DNA of 64,000 nucleotides from PFJX01 sp040757575 (GCA_040757575.1 JBFLXA010000001.1:401420-465419), one strand, 5' to 3'. Shown: positions 26,401 through 37,416, counted from the first letter of the stretch. A program made the numbers and translations. The notes: generated from the sequence alone by a model not told the origin.

Positions 26401-26657
26401 ACGCCTTCAGAATTTGCACCATCCCGGCCAAACAACATCGCCCAGATATCCCGGTCATCGGGATGCAATTGATCCAAGAGCGAAACATCCCCCAGGAGAT
26501 AAACCTCTGGTCTATAGCCCAGAAGGGTCTCCAGGTCCCCATCTATGGACCGCACTCCAAACGGGGGATCAAGCTGGATGCGGACTCGTACTTCGGGGAC
26601 AGAGAAATGTTGCTGCACGTCCATGGGAAGCGGGCTCCGACGAGGTGGCGGCTCCAT
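23481..26657 (-). CDS. hybrid sensor histidine kinase (PAS/GAF/PAS/PAS-HisKA-HATPase-REC)
   Basis: A 1058-residue soluble sensor kinase without membrane helices. Order from the ATG at 26657: PAS-like (about 20-125), PAS (140-255, ending GIARDITDQR), GAF (265-410), PAS (420-535, ending LSLDITDELR), PAS (545-660), HisKA with H690 in MSHELRTPMNGIIG, HATPase with N-box LNLVGNAIKF and G-boxes DTGIGIS / GGTGLGLAISK, then a receiver domain with phospho-acceptor D987 in LILMDMQMP. No Hpt domain is attached, so a separate phosphotransferase is needed; the Hpt gene at 33.7 kb is one candidate. Ligands are unknown. GTG 26681 is an alternative start. Confidence 0.9.
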   Translation of the reverse strand: MEPPPRRSPLPMDVQQHFSVPEVRVRIQLDPPFGVRSIDGDLETLLGYRPEVYLLGDVSLLDQLHPDDRDIWAMLFGRDGANSEGVTNLRLRHADGRIRCMRVTYARAAADGDSVLDLCLQDARSLARTNAELSAHLQAMLENTSDFIFFKDRNHVLTGASQTLATICPPAVHWQELIGLTDYDIFPEAYADQYYRLEKQLFSGQPVAQEIQGYVTREGRPGWVDNRKFPIYSSEGEIVGLFGIARDITDQRLLEEALIAIADFVSQDHGEGGLDAVVAFAARQFQVDYAHIALLEPDRVRVRVMAGVQDGRRLEPGYTYALPGTPCEGVLQRVHRCFSEHVQQLFPQDRDLQALEAEGYIGEPIVDASGEVRGLIVLVSRRPLQHSQDIAAGLRILAARVAADLVRQESQQALRRERETLQLILDYAPIGIWLQDGKGKISFVNKAFCNAVGVPESEFLAVSHYQELIPEAYRAQCLASDEKALCSEGVSVTHQRLPFVDGQVHDLRVLKAVKRDESGEVQAVVGLSLDITDELRREQALQESEIRFRTLFETLPNIAVQGYDSERRVIFWNRASEALYGYASDEAVGRNLEDLIIPGAMRDEVIKAVQAWVTGGPAIPPGELVLRHKDGSPVPVYSSHVKQSGPKGVELYCLDISLADRMRANALATAKEAAEAANKAKSAFLANMSHELRTPMNGIIGMMELARRRMQDPRGIDQLVKARGAADHLLAVLNDILDLSKIEAGRLVLENVPLNLNGVLENVRSVLGHRAAEKGLELTIDLPDVLVAQDLAGDPLRLGQILLNLVGNAIKFTRQGQVTLKVRQLSRLGEDVHVRFEVVDTGIGISPEAQSRLFKAFEQADNSMTRRYGGTGLGLAISKRLVDMMGGEIGLDSTPGVGSTFWFNVWLKRQAENAGAVVQPPADVQAAFVLRREFAGAQILLVEDEPVSREVASLELQEVGLLVDQAENGEQALEMARRKPYALILMDMQMPIMNGIDATRAIRAGSLNSDTPILAMTANAFQDDRQRCLDAGMNDHISKPVDPDCLYETLLKWLKAGG

Positions 26658-26711
26658 TGTAGGCCGAAGCCTCTCTGACACACACCTGAGGGGCTTCGGT
26701 TTCCGTCCCCT

Positions 26712-27815
<1,104 letters not shown>

Positions 27816-27825
27816 GGGAGTGTGA

Positions 27826-28275
27826 ATGCTGAGTAGGATGAAACGGGCGGTAGGGTGCGCCATTCTAATGGCCTTCTGGGTCCAGGCCGCCCTGGCCGAA
27901 CAGGTCTGCCTGGCCGAGGATGCCCGGCAGGTGCGCATTGGCCCCATGCAGTGGCAGGTGGAAGTGGCCCATACGCTCGCAGCCCGTACCCGGGGGCTCT
28001 CCGGTCGAACCGCTTTACCGCCCGGCACCGCCATGTGGTTCGTCTTCCCTGGGCCGGAAACCCCGGGCTTCTGGATGAAGGACATGGCTTTTCCCATCGA
28101 CCTGGCCTGGGTCAATGCCCAGGGCCGGGTGGTGGGGGTGGAGCGCATGGCGCCCTGTGAACCCTGGTCCTGTCCCATCCACTATCCGCCAGAGCCCGTG
28201 GCCTACGTCCTGGAGACAGCAGCGGGGGAAATTCCAGAAGACGCCGAGCGGGCTCACTGGTTCTGCGTCCCCTGA
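27826..28275 (+). CDS. DUF192 family exported protein
   Basis: A 149-residue protein with a signal peptide (AVGCAILMAFWVQAALA) followed by the DUF192 fold: TLAARTRGLSGR, MWFVFPGPETPGFWMKDMAF, PIDLAWVNAQGRVVGVERMA and AYVLETAAGE. Probably periplasmic; function unknown. The ATG at 27826 has a GGGAG ribosome site that lies directly against the tgt start codon on the other strand. The ATG at 27838 is a weaker alternative. Confidence 0.88.
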   Translation: MLSRMKRAVGCAILMAFWVQAALAEQVCLAEDARQVRIGPMQWQVEVAHTLAARTRGLSGRTALPPGTAMWFVFPGPETPGFWMKDMAFPIDLAWVNAQGRVVGVERMAPCEPWSCPIHYPPEPVAYVLETAAGEIPEDAERAHWFCVP

Positions 28276-28340
28276 TCCGGGAACCCTGACCGTCGAATAC
28301 CCTCGCACTTATTGATTGATTGGTTACTACGGAGAGTCCC

Positions 28341-29243
28341 GTGCTGGAAAAACTGATGGCGCAGCTGGATAGCGAACGCCTCACCCTCCTCACCCAGATC
28401 TACCAGACCGGGTTGCGCATCGCCGTCATACTGGCCCTGGCCTGGCTGCTGCTGTATCTCTCCAACCGGGGCATCCGCCTGTTCCGGGCCTTTCTCGCCG
28501 AGCGGGCGGGGGAAGACACAGAGGAAGTGAAGCGCATCGAGACCCTGGGCCGGGTGTTCCGCTACACCACCTCGGTGCTCATCATCCTGGTGGCGGGCAT
28601 GCTGGTGCTGTCCGAACTGGGCATTTCCATCGCCCCCATCCTGGCCACTGCCGGGGTGCTGGGCATCGCCGTGGGCTTCGGCGCCCAGAGCCTGATCAAG
28701 GATTACTTCACCGGCTTCTTCCTATTGCTGGAAAACCAGGTGCGTCAGGGAGACGTGATCGAAGCGGGGGAAAAATCCGGCCTGGTGGAAGAGGTCACCC
28801 TGCGCTACATCCGCCTGCGCAACTACGACGGCCAGGTCCACTTCATCCCCAACGGCATGATCACCACCGTCACCAACATGAGCCGGGACTTCGCCTACTC
28901 GGTGATCGACGTGGGCGTGGCCTACCGGGAGGACACCGACCACGTCATGGCCGTGATGGAACGGGTGGGCAAGGAAATGCGCACCGACGCCCCCTGCGCC
29001 GACGAGATACTGGAAGACATGGAGATGGCCGGCGTGGACCAGTGGGGCGACTCGGCCGTGAGCATTCGCTGCCGCTTCAAGGTGAAGCCCCTGGAGCAAT
29101 GGGGGGTGCGCCGGGAATACCTGCGCCGCCTGAAGCACGCCTTCGACCGGGAAGGCATCGAGATCCCCTACCCCCACCTTACCGTCTACCCGGGCCAGGC
29201 CAAGGACGGGTCCGCCCCGGCACTGCGCATCATCCAGTCCTGA
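28341..29243 (+). CDS. small-conductance mechanosensitive channel (MscS family)
   Basis: A 300-residue inner-membrane osmotic safety channel. Membrane segments lie at about 15-40 and 70-115; the pore helix region is GVLGIAVGFGAQSLIKDYFTG, followed by the beta domain (FFLLLENQVRQGDVIE, FIPNGMITTVTNMSR) and a C-terminal alpha/beta domain. The GTG at 28341, four bases after GGAGAG, is preferred over an upstream TTG at 28320. Single-unit MscS type, without the long N-terminal extension of MscK-like proteins. Confidence 0.93.
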   Translation: MLEKLMAQLDSERLTLLTQIYQTGLRIAVILALAWLLLYLSNRGIRLFRAFLAERAGEDTEEVKRIETLGRVFRYTTSVLIILVAGMLVLSELGISIAPILATAGVLGIAVGFGAQSLIKDYFTGFFLLLENQVRQGDVIEAGEKSGLVEEVTLRYIRLRNYDGQVHFIPNGMITTVTNMSRDFAYSVIDVGVAYREDTDHVMAVMERVGKEMRTDAPCADEILEDMEMAGVDQWGDSAVSIRCRFKVKPLEQWGVRREYLRRLKHAFDREGIEIPYPHLTVYPGQAKDGSAPALRIIQS

Positions 29244-29348
29244 AAAGCCTGGGCATAAGCACGCCTTCCTGGCTGAACCCACTGGGGTGGTTGGGAAAAC
29301 CCCACAAACCCGCTAGCGTTACGCGCTCGATCACAGACAAGGAAAACC

Positions 29349-30299
29349 ATGAGCCTGGTTCCATTCCAACTTCCTGAGGGGTGTTCGGTACTGGTGGCTG
29401 GCGCGGGCGGGGGCTACGATTTTGTGTGCGGGCTGCCCATTGCGCTTGAACTGGAAAGCCGGGGACACCCCGTTCACCTGGCGAACTATTCATTCACCGA
29501 GCTTTCCGCCGTAAGCAACGCCCGCTGGCATTCCGAGCACCTTCTGGAGGTGGGCGCGGACGCGTCATCGGCCAAGGACTATTTCCCTGAACAGTTGCTG
29601 GCCGACTGGTACCGCAAATCAAAAAAACAGGAACGTCCTGTGTGGTGCTTTGGCATGCATGGCGTGGTGCCTACCCGGGACAGCTACCGGTATCTGGTTC
29701 AGCGACTCGGCATCCATGCGGTGGTCTGCGTGGACGGTGGCATCGACGGCATCTTTCGCGGCGACGAAACCGACCTCGGCACGCCCTCCATGGACACGGT
29801 TTCCGTCATGGCCGCCCACCTGTCCGGCGCCCCCGTCCGGGTTTATGCGACCACGGCCTTTGGCGTGGAGGGGGCCGAAGGCACGGTGTCCCACGCCCAG
29901 GCCTTGCATCGCATGGCGGAACTGATGCACCAAAACGCCGCCCTGGGCGCGGGACTCCTGCACCCGGGTGAATCGGCAGGGGCGCAGTTCCTGGATGCCG
30001 TTAAGTTCATGACCAGACGGCTGCCTGACGGGCGGCAAAGCACCATGGTGGGGAGCCTGGCAGCGGCTGCGCAGGGCGCATACGGGCCCACGGTCGTCAA
30101 TCACAAGACCGGCCAACGCCCACCCTGGCTTTCCCCCCTCACTTCACTGTTCTGGTATTTCCAGGCGGATGCCGTGGCCCGGTTGAAACTCTGTTACGAG
30201 GACATTCTGGAAACCCGGACGGTCGTCGAGGTCGGCAAGGCTTTCGAGGCGGTCCGCTCCACCCAGGGAATCCGGCCCTACGAATCCATACCCATCTGA
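29349..30299 (+). CDS. DUF1152 family protein
   Basis: A 316-residue soluble protein with an N-terminal nucleotide-binding-like glycine loop (CSVLVAGAGGGYDFVCGLPI) and the conserved VVCVDGGIDGIFRGDETDLG and HPGESAGAQFLDAVKFMTRR segments of DUF1152. The function is not established. It stands alone on the plus strand, 105 bp downstream of the mscS-like gene and convergent with rhlE. Confidence 0.85.
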   Translation: MSLVPFQLPEGCSVLVAGAGGGYDFVCGLPIALELESRGHPVHLANYSFTELSAVSNARWHSEHLLEVGADASSAKDYFPEQLLADWYRKSKKQERPVWCFGMHGVVPTRDSYRYLVQRLGIHAVVCVDGGIDGIFRGDETDLGTPSMDTVSVMAAHLSGAPVRVYATTAFGVEGAEGTVSHAQALHRMAELMHQNAALGAGLLHPGESAGAQFLDAVKFMTRRLPDGRQSTMVGSLAAAAQGAYGPTVVNHKTGQRPPWLSPLTSLFWYFQADAVARLKLCYEDILETRTVVEVGKAFEAVRSTQGIRPYESIPI

Positions 30300-30351
30300 G
30301 CCTTGCCGGGAGTCCGCAGCCACAAGGAAGTAGCTGAGGCCCTAAAACCCC

Positions 30352-30389
30352 ATAAATTAAAAGGCCCTGCCTCTCGCGAGCCAGGGCCT
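30352..30389 (-). terminator. rho-independent terminator of rhlE
   Basis: 8-bp perfect stem AGGCCCTG / CAGGGCCT followed on the minus strand by TTTTAATTT, 24 bp after the rhlE stop. On the plus strand no T run follows, so it mainly serves the minus-strand gene. Confidence 0.85.
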
Positions 30390-30412
30390 GCCAGACATAA
30401 GGACGAGAAGGC

Positions 30413-32059
<1,647 letters not shown>

Positions 32060-32384
32060 GCAATACCTTTCCTTCAGGCATCCGGCGCGAAACACCCTGG
32101 AATCGCGCGGGAATACCGATCCAGCACCTCCTTCGTGGAGGCGCAAACAATGAGGCGCGCTGGGGAATGACCCACTTGGCGGCACTCGCGAAACATCGGC
32201 GCCAACCGAAAATCGCGATACCGGAATTGCTGGATCAGGAGAGGTCGGGGCTGATGGGGCTGTGAAAACAGTCCCGAGGGCTTATGAACATCGACGGTCT
32301 AAAGCGTCGAAAAGCCAACCACTGCGTTGCACAACTGGCGCGCAGTCTACCTCAAAATCGTCATAAATGTTTGATTATTTTGTG
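32060..32384 (-). promoter_or_regulatory. gene-free rhlE leader region with predicted hairpins
   Basis: This 325-bp stretch between queA and rhlE has no convincing gene. On the minus strand it contains several possible stems: GGCTT...AAGCC enclosing CGAC...GTCG near 32280-32320, GGGACTG...CAGCCCC near 32250-32280, and CCTCC...GGAGG near 32125-32142. Long structured leaders are common for cold-regulated DEAD-box helicase genes. No clear -35/-10 pair was found. Confidence 0.35.
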
Positions 32385-33428
32385 CTATTCAGCAGCAACC
32401 CCGTCTGCCCGCTCGATCAGCATGGCGTCGCCGTAGCTGAAGAACCGGTAGCGGGAAGCCACCGCATGGGCATAGGCCCGGCGCAACAGGTCCGTGCCAC
32501 CGAAGGCGGACACCAGCATGAGCAGGGTGGATTTGGGCAGATGGAAGTTGGTGATCAGCCGTTCCACCACCTGGAATCGGTAACCCGGGGTGATGAAGAT
32601 ATCCGTCTCCCCTTCACCAGCCACCAGTTCACCCCCCCGGGCCGCCGACTCCAGGGCCCGCAGGGAGGTGGTACCCACTGCGCAGATGCGTCCGCCCCGG
32701 GCCCGGGCAGCGGCCACCGCCGCCACGGTGGCGGCGGGAATGACGTAACGCTCGGTATGCATCTTGTGGTCCGCCACCGCCTCCACCCGCACCGGCAGGA
32801 AAGTACCCGCCCCCACGTGCAGGGTGACAAAGGCCGTCTCCACCCCGGCCGCCGCCAACTGCCCCAGCATGGCCTCGTCAAAATGCAGGCCCGCCGTCGG
32901 CGCCGCCACGGCCCCCGGGTCCCGGGCATAGACGGTTTGGTAACGGTCGTCGTCCGCCGCCTCGGCGCTGCGTTCCATATACGGCGGCAGGGGCACCTCA
33001 CCGCACAGTTCCAGCCATTCCAGCACCGTGTGGGCCGGGTCGAAGGCCAGGTGGAACAGATCGTCCTGGCGCCCCAGCACCAGGGCATCCAGACAACCCG
33101 CAAAGCGGATCACGGCCCCGGGCTTGGGGGACTTGCTGGCCCGCATGAACAACAGGGCCTCCCGCTCGGACAGCACCCGTTCCACCAGGGCCTCCACCTT
33201 GCCCCCCGTGGCCTTCTCGCCATGGAGGCGGGCCTTGATCACCCGGGTGTCGTTGAATATCAGCAGGTCGCCGGGGCGGCACAGGCCGGGCAGGTCGGCA
33301 AACATCCGGTCCTGGAAAACGTCGGCAGGACCGTCCACGTGCAGCAGCCGGCTGGCCGTCCGCTGGGCCAGGGGGTAGCGGGCGATCAGTTCGTCCGGCA
33401 GCTCGAAGTCGAAGTCACGGGTCAGCAT
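32385..33428 (-). CDS. queA: S-adenosylmethionine:tRNA ribosyltransferase-isomerase
   Basis: Transfers and isomerises the ribosyl group of SAM onto preQ1-tRNA to make epoxyqueuosine. 347 residues from the ATG at 33428: MLTRDFDFELPDELIARYPL, RPGDLLIFNDTRVIKARLHG, YARDPGAVAAPTAGLHFDE, VTLHVGAGTFLPVR and the C-terminal FHLPKSTLLMLVSAFGG. It works in the same pathway as tgt but lies 4.6 kb away on the same strand, with five other genes between. It is divergent from tRNA-Leu. Confidence 0.97.
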   Translation of the reverse strand: MLTRDFDFELPDELIARYPLAQRTASRLLHVDGPADVFQDRMFADLPGLCRPGDLLIFNDTRVIKARLHGEKATGGKVEALVERVLSEREALLFMRASKSPKPGAVIRFAGCLDALVLGRQDDLFHLAFDPAHTVLEWLELCGEVPLPPYMERSAEAADDDRYQTVYARDPGAVAAPTAGLHFDEAMLGQLAAAGVETAFVTLHVGAGTFLPVRVEAVADHKMHTERYVIPAATVAAVAAARARGGRICAVGTTSLRALESAARGGELVAGEGETDIFITPGYRFQVVERLITNFHLPKSTLLMLVSAFGGTDLLRRAYAHAVASRYRFFSYGDAMLIERADGVAAE

Positions 33429-33484
33429 GGGGCGCGATGTTGCCCGGTTTTGGCTTATTCCGCGATAATGCGCGTCTTGCGTTT

Positions 33485-33569
33485 GCCCGGGTGGCGGAAT
33501 CGGTAGACGCAGTGGATTCAAAATCCACCGCCGCAAGGCGTGCCGGTTCGAGTCCGGCTCCGGGCACCA
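33485..33569 (+). tRNA. tRNA-Leu (anticodon CAA)
   Basis: 85 nt including an encoded CCA. The acceptor stem GCCCGGG pairs with the TCCGGGC before A-CCA, the anticodon stem GTGGA/TCCAC encloses TTCAAAA (anticodon CAA), a long variable arm typical of class II tRNAs follows, and the T-loop contains GGTTCGAGTCC. It reads UUG codons. Confidence 0.97.
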
Positions 33570-33668
33570 TTTTCTCGATTGCTTTTTTCCTCGACTGCCT
33601 CATCCACTCCGGTCCGGCTTTATCCCTTCGGGCAGCCCAAGGACCAGGTCTTGCCAGGGTGTCCCAGT

Positions 33669-34034
33669 TCAGGCCGACGGTCCGGCATCCAGCCGCGCCC
33701 GCAGTTCCTGCAACAAGCGTTCCATAAGCTGGGCCAGAACTTCCGCCTGGTCCCGGGCCTGGGGGTCAGCAATGCGGGCCAGTTCATCGGTGCGCTTGGC
33801 GGTTTCATAGAGTTCATCCGCCTTCAGGTTGCCCGCCATGCCCTTGATGCTGTGGGCGGCCAGGGCCAGGGCCGGGTAATCTTCCGCAGCGGCCAGGCTG
33901 CGAAGTGTGGCCGCCACGGTTTCCTGGGAACGCAAGGCAGTGGCGGCAATGCGCAGGGCAGAGGCTTCCTTGCCCCGGAACTGGGCCAGCAGGGCAGGCC
34001 AGTCGATCAGGCTACCGTAGCCATCAGACATCAT
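33669..34034 (-). CDS. Hpt domain phosphotransfer protein
   Basis: A 121-residue, all-helical single-domain protein with the Hpt motif AAHSIKGMAGNLKADEL; H61 is the predicted phospho-accepting histidine. It resembles the Hpt modules that shuttle phosphate from hybrid kinases to response regulators. No kinase or regulator gene is adjacent, so it is an orphan; the hybrid kinase at 23.5-26.7 kb lacks its own Hpt and is a possible donor (inference). Two consecutive ATG codons at 34034/34031 could serve as start. Confidence 0.88.
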   Translation of the reverse strand: MMSDGYGSLIDWPALLAQFRGKEASALRIAATALRSQETVAATLRSLAAAEDYPALALAAHSIKGMAGNLKADELYETAKRTDELARIADPQARDQAEVLAQLMERLLQELRARLDAGPSA

Positions 34035-34103
34035 GCTTGTTCACCTGTCATCAACATTGGTTCGGAACGCACGGGGCGTCTGGAGTGCATCTCGAAAATC
34101 CCC

Positions 34104-34174
34104 GCTTCGACAAGCTCAGCGCGAACAGTGCCATATAAATCATATAGTTCCGTTCGTGGCGAGCTAATCGAACG
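34104..34174. repeat. dispersed palindromic repeat (TTCGACAAGCTCA type)
   Basis: Left arm CTTCGACAAGCTCAGCGCGA and right arm ending GAGCTAATCGAACG are imperfect inverted copies around an A/T-rich centre. The left arm matches the intergenic TTCGACAAGCTCAGNNCGAAC repeat I know from many proteobacterial genomes. It occupies the gap between the Hpt and EI24 genes and holds no gene. Confidence 0.75.
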
Positions 34175-34313
34175 ACGTTATCCAAGGTGCCCTGGAGTCG
34201 CCATTGTATCGTCGCTGACGGGCAAGTCTTGAGGCCTTCTTGAAGTCAAATTCGTCTTTATTGCCACCTCCCGCCCCGTTAGCATTGGGCCTGGATCGCC
34301 CATGCCCCCTCCG

Positions 34314-35039
34314 ATGAACCTCGTGTTAGCCATTTTCCGACGCGCCGGCGCAGATTTGCTGCGTCCCCGGGTGTTGTCCCTGATGTTCCTGCCCATGCTG
34401 GCCGCCCTGCTGCTGTGGGGCGTCCTGGCCTGGGTGTTCGGCGCGGCCTGGCTGGCAGGGCTGGAAGGCATGCTCACGGGCTTCGAGCTGCCCGCCTGGC
34501 TGGCGGGCCTGTCCCTGGAGTGGCTTGCCGGGCTGCTGGCCCACGCCCTGCTGGTGCTGCTGCTGATCCCGGCCGTCTACGTCACCGCACTGGCCATCAC
34601 GGCCCTGCTGTTCATGCCCCTGCTGGTGAACGTGGTGGCCCAGGCCCATTACCCCCATCTGGAACGGCGGCAGGGAGGCACGTTCATGGGCAGCCTGGCC
34701 AACGGCCTGTATGCCTTGCTGGTCTACGGCCTGGTCTGGGTGATCACCCTGCCCCTCTGGTTGCTTGGCCCCTTTGGCCTGGCCATTTCCGTGCTGCTCA
34801 ACGCCTGGCTCAACCAGCGCCTGTTCCTCTACGACGCCCTGGCCGAACACGCCTCACCCCAGGAGCTCCAGCGCCTACGGCGGGTGGGGGGCTGGCCCCT
34901 GTTCCTGCTCAGCGCCCTGCTGGGCCTGCTCCACTTCGTGCCGGTGGTCAATTTCGTCGCCCCCGTGTTCATGGCCCTGGCCTTCATCCATTACGCCCTG
35001 GAACAACTCGCCGGGGAGCGCAGCGAAGGTACGCCATGA
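34314..35039 (+). CDS. EI24 domain membrane protein (CysZ-like)
   Basis: A 241-residue inner-membrane protein with about five to six hydrophobic helices (LSLMFLPMLAALLLWGVLAW, LLAHALLVLLLIPAVYVTAL) and an N-terminal cytosolic MNLVLAIFRRAGADLLRPR. The pattern matches the EI24/CysZ family; whether it carries sulfate or something else cannot be told. ATG at 34302 is an alternative start. Its stop overlaps the acpS start (ATGA), so both are translated from one message. Confidence 0.85.
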   Translation: MNLVLAIFRRAGADLLRPRVLSLMFLPMLAALLLWGVLAWVFGAAWLAGLEGMLTGFELPAWLAGLSLEWLAGLLAHALLVLLLIPAVYVTALAITALLFMPLLVNVVAQAHYPHLERRQGGTFMGSLANGLYALLVYGLVWVITLPLWLLGPFGLAISVLLNAWLNQRLFLYDALAEHASPQELQRLRRVGGWPLFLLSALLGLLHFVPVVNFVAPVFMALAFIHYALEQLAGERSEGTP

Positions 35040-35419
35040 TCCACGGCATCGGCACCGACATCGTTTCCGTGCAGCGCATGGACGAACTCCATGCCCGCTA
35101 TGCGGGCCGTCTGGCACAGCACATCCTGGCCCCGGAGGAGCTGACCGAATTTGCCCGCTCTGCCCAGCCCCAGACTTTCCTGGCCAAACGCTTTGCCGCC
35201 AAGGAGGCCTTTGCCAAGGCAGTCGGTACAGGCATGCGTACCCCGGTACATTTCACCGCCATTCGGGTGGTGCACGACGCCCTGGGCCGCCCCGGCCTGG
35301 CCTTTTCCGACCGCCTGGCCGACTGGCTGCGGGAAAAGGGGTTGGGCCAGGCCCACCTCAGCATCAGCGACGAGCATCATTACGCCGTGGCCTTTGTCAT
35401 CCTGGAGCGTGCCCCATGA
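35036..35419 (+). CDS. acpS: holo-[acyl-carrier-protein] synthase
   Basis: Transfers 4'-phosphopantetheine from CoA to acyl carrier protein. The 127 residues open with the family signature MIHGIGTDIVSVQRMDEL (Mg-binding Asp8) and contain FLAKRFAAKEAFAKAVGTG, with the catalytic Glu of the KRFAAKEA motif, and ISDEHHYAVAFVI near the end. ATGA overlaps at both ends couple it to the EI24 gene and to nagZ. Confidence 0.97.
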   Translation: MIHGIGTDIVSVQRMDELHARYAGRLAQHILAPEELTEFARSAQPQTFLAKRFAAKEAFAKAVGTGMRTPVHFTAIRVVHDALGRPGLAFSDRLADWLREKGLGQAHLSISDEHHYAVAFVILERAP

Positions 35420-36516
35420 CCCACCTCGCCTGCCCCCATATGCCCCTGGGCCCCGTCATGGCCGACGTGGCCGGGCTGAGCCTCACCGACGAAGAACGGG
35501 ACCGGCTGCTGCATCCTTCGGTGGGCGGGGTCATCCTGTTCAAGCGCAACTACGAAAGTCCGGAACAGGTGGCCGACCTGTGCCGCCAGATCCACGCCCT
35601 GCGCAGTCCCCACCTGCTCATCGGCGTGGATCACGAAGGCGGCCGGGTACAGCGCTTCCGGGAAGGCTTCACGCCCATCCCCCCCATGGGCGCCATCGGC
35701 GAAGCCTGGGACACCCAGCCCCAGAAGGCCCGGCGACTGGCCCGGGATGCGGGCTACATCATCGGTGCCGAGTTGCGGGCCGTGGGGGTGGATTTCAGCT
35801 TCGCTCCGGTGCTGGATCTCAACTACGGCACCAGCGGCGTAATCGGCAGCCGGGCCTTCCATCGCAACGCCCAGGCGGTGGCGGAACTGGGCCATGCCCT
35901 CATGCTGGGCCTGCACGAAGCGGGCATGAACGCCGTGGGCAAGCATTTCCCCGGCCATGGCTACGTGGCGGCGGATTCCCACCTGGCGGTGCCGGTGGAC
36001 GACCGCCCGCTGACGGATCTTGAGTTCGCCGACCTGCTGCCCTTCCGCCAGCTCATCGACCTGGGCCTGGCCGGCGTCATGCCCGCCCATGTCATCTACC
36101 CCCGGGTGGACAGCCAGCCGGCCGGCTTCTCCCACCGCTGGCTCTCGGAGATCCTGCGGGGCCAGCTGGGCTTTGAAGGGGTCATCTTCAGCGATGACCT
36201 GACCATGGAAGGAGCCAGCGTGGCCGGCGGCATCACCGAGCGAGCCGAGGCCGCCCTGCAGGCCGGCTGCGACATGGTGCTGGTGTGCAACCGGCCTGAC
36301 CTGGCCGACACCCTGCTGGCCCGCCTGAAATGGCCCCTGCCCCCCATCTCCCTCATCCGCCTGGCCCGCATGCACGGCCGTCCCCACCCGCCATCCCGTA
36401 CCGCCCTCCACGAAAGCGCCCGTTTTGCCGCCGCCCTGCGGCACCTGGCCGGCGTGGGCGAAGGGGACTCCAGCCTGGCGCTGGCAGACCCCACCAATAC
36501 CTGTGGAAAAAACTAG
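35416..36516 (+). CDS. nagZ: beta-N-acetylhexosaminidase
   Basis: GH3 enzyme removing N-acetylglucosamine from anhydromuropeptides in cytosolic peptidoglycan recycling. 366 residues: LLIGVDHEGGRVQRFREGFT, VDFSFAPVLDLNYG, the family loop GKHFPGHGYVAADSHLAVP carrying the catalytic His of the DSH motif, and FEGVIFSDDLTMEGA with the nucleophile Asp of SDDL. No signal peptide, in line with a cytosolic site. It starts inside the acpS stop codon. Confidence 0.97.
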   Translation: MTHLACPHMPLGPVMADVAGLSLTDEERDRLLHPSVGGVILFKRNYESPEQVADLCRQIHALRSPHLLIGVDHEGGRVQRFREGFTPIPPMGAIGEAWDTQPQKARRLARDAGYIIGAELRAVGVDFSFAPVLDLNYGTSGVIGSRAFHRNAQAVAELGHALMLGLHEAGMNAVGKHFPGHGYVAADSHLAVPVDDRPLTDLEFADLLPFRQLIDLGLAGVMPAHVIYPRVDSQPAGFSHRWLSEILRGQLGFEGVIFSDDLTMEGASVAGGITERAEAALQAGCDMVLVCNRPDLADTLLARLKWPLPPISLIRLARMHGRPHPPSRTALHESARFAAALRHLAGVGEGDSSLALADPTNTCGKN

Positions 36517-36519
36517 ATC

Positions 36520-37416
36520 ATGAGTCTCTCTGTCGATCGTGGCACCACCCACGTGCAACACCACGTGGGTCATGACCACGGCAACACCCCCCTGCTGAAG
36601 GCCCTGATCTTCACCCTCGGCTTTGCCTTCATCGAGGCAGTGGCAGGGGTCTGGTCCGGATCCCTGGCCCTGCTGTCCGACGCCGGCCACATGCTCACCG
36701 ACAGCATGGCCCTTGGGCTCGCCGCCATGGCCGCCTGGCTGGCCCGCAAGCCGCCCTCCCGACGCCATACCTATGGCCTGGTGCGCCTGGAAATACTGGC
36801 GGCCCTGGTAAACAGCCTCATCATGCTGGGCCTCATCACCTACATCGCCATCGAAGCCGTGGATCGCCTGGCCCATCCCCAGCCCGTCGTAGGAGAAGCC
36901 GTCATGGTGGTGGCGGCAATCGGCCTGGGGGTGAACCTGGTGGTGGCCTGGATGCTGCATCATGGGGGCGACAGCCTGAACATCCGCGCCGCCTTCCTGC
37001 ACGTGCTGGGGGATCTGCTGGGTTCAGTTGCCGCCCTGGTGGCCGGCCTGGTCATCTGGACCACGGGCTACACGCCCATCGACCCCATCCTCTCCCTGCT
37101 GGTGGCGGGCCTTATCCTGGTATCCGCCTGGCGCCTGTTGTGGGAAAGCGTGCACGTATTGCTGGAATCCGTGCCGGCCCACATCAACATCGACACCGTA
37201 GCCCATGACTTGGCCCACATACCTGGTGTGCTGCGGGTCCACGACCTGCATATCTGGACTCTGTCTTCCGGACAGATCGCCCTGTCCGCCCACCTGGAAC
37301 TGGCGAGCTTCGAAGACTGGGACCGCATCCTGCGGGCCAGCCGCCGACGCCTGGACGAACACCACGGCATCCGCCACGTCACCCTGCAACCCGAACTTAA
37401 AAACAAGCCTATCTGA
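36520..37416 (+). CDS. cation diffusion facilitator metal exporter
   Basis: A 298-residue inner-membrane metal/proton antiporter, probably Zn2+/Co2+/Cd2+ (CzcD/ZitB-like). The cytosolic N-terminus is His-rich (THVQHHVGHDHG). Transmembrane metal sites appear as SDAGHMLTDS and LHVLGDLLGS (the HxxxD/DxxxD pairs). Six helices are followed by a cytosolic ferredoxin-like domain (LRVHDLHIWTLSSGQIAL). It follows nagZ by 3 bp and precedes the DUF2863 gene by 1 bp, so it is in the same operon. Confidence 0.94.
   Translation: MSLSVDRGTTHVQHHVGHDHGNTPLLKALIFTLGFAFIEAVAGVWSGSLALLSDAGHMLTDSMALGLAAMAAWLARKPPSRRHTYGLVRLEILAALVNSLIMLGLITYIAIEAVDRLAHPQPVVGEAVMVVAAIGLGVNLVVAWMLHHGGDSLNIRAAFLHVLGDLLGSVAALVAGLVIWTTGYTPIDPILSLLVAGLILVSAWRLLWESVHVLLESVPAHINIDTVAHDLAHIPGVLRVHDLHIWTLSSGQIALSAHLELASFEDWDRILRASRRRLDEHHGIRHVTLQPELKNKPI

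Noticed and set aside
35380..37002. A 540-codon minus-strand frame across acpS, nagZ and the metal exporter
   Set aside because: It overlaps three certain genes and has no family features.
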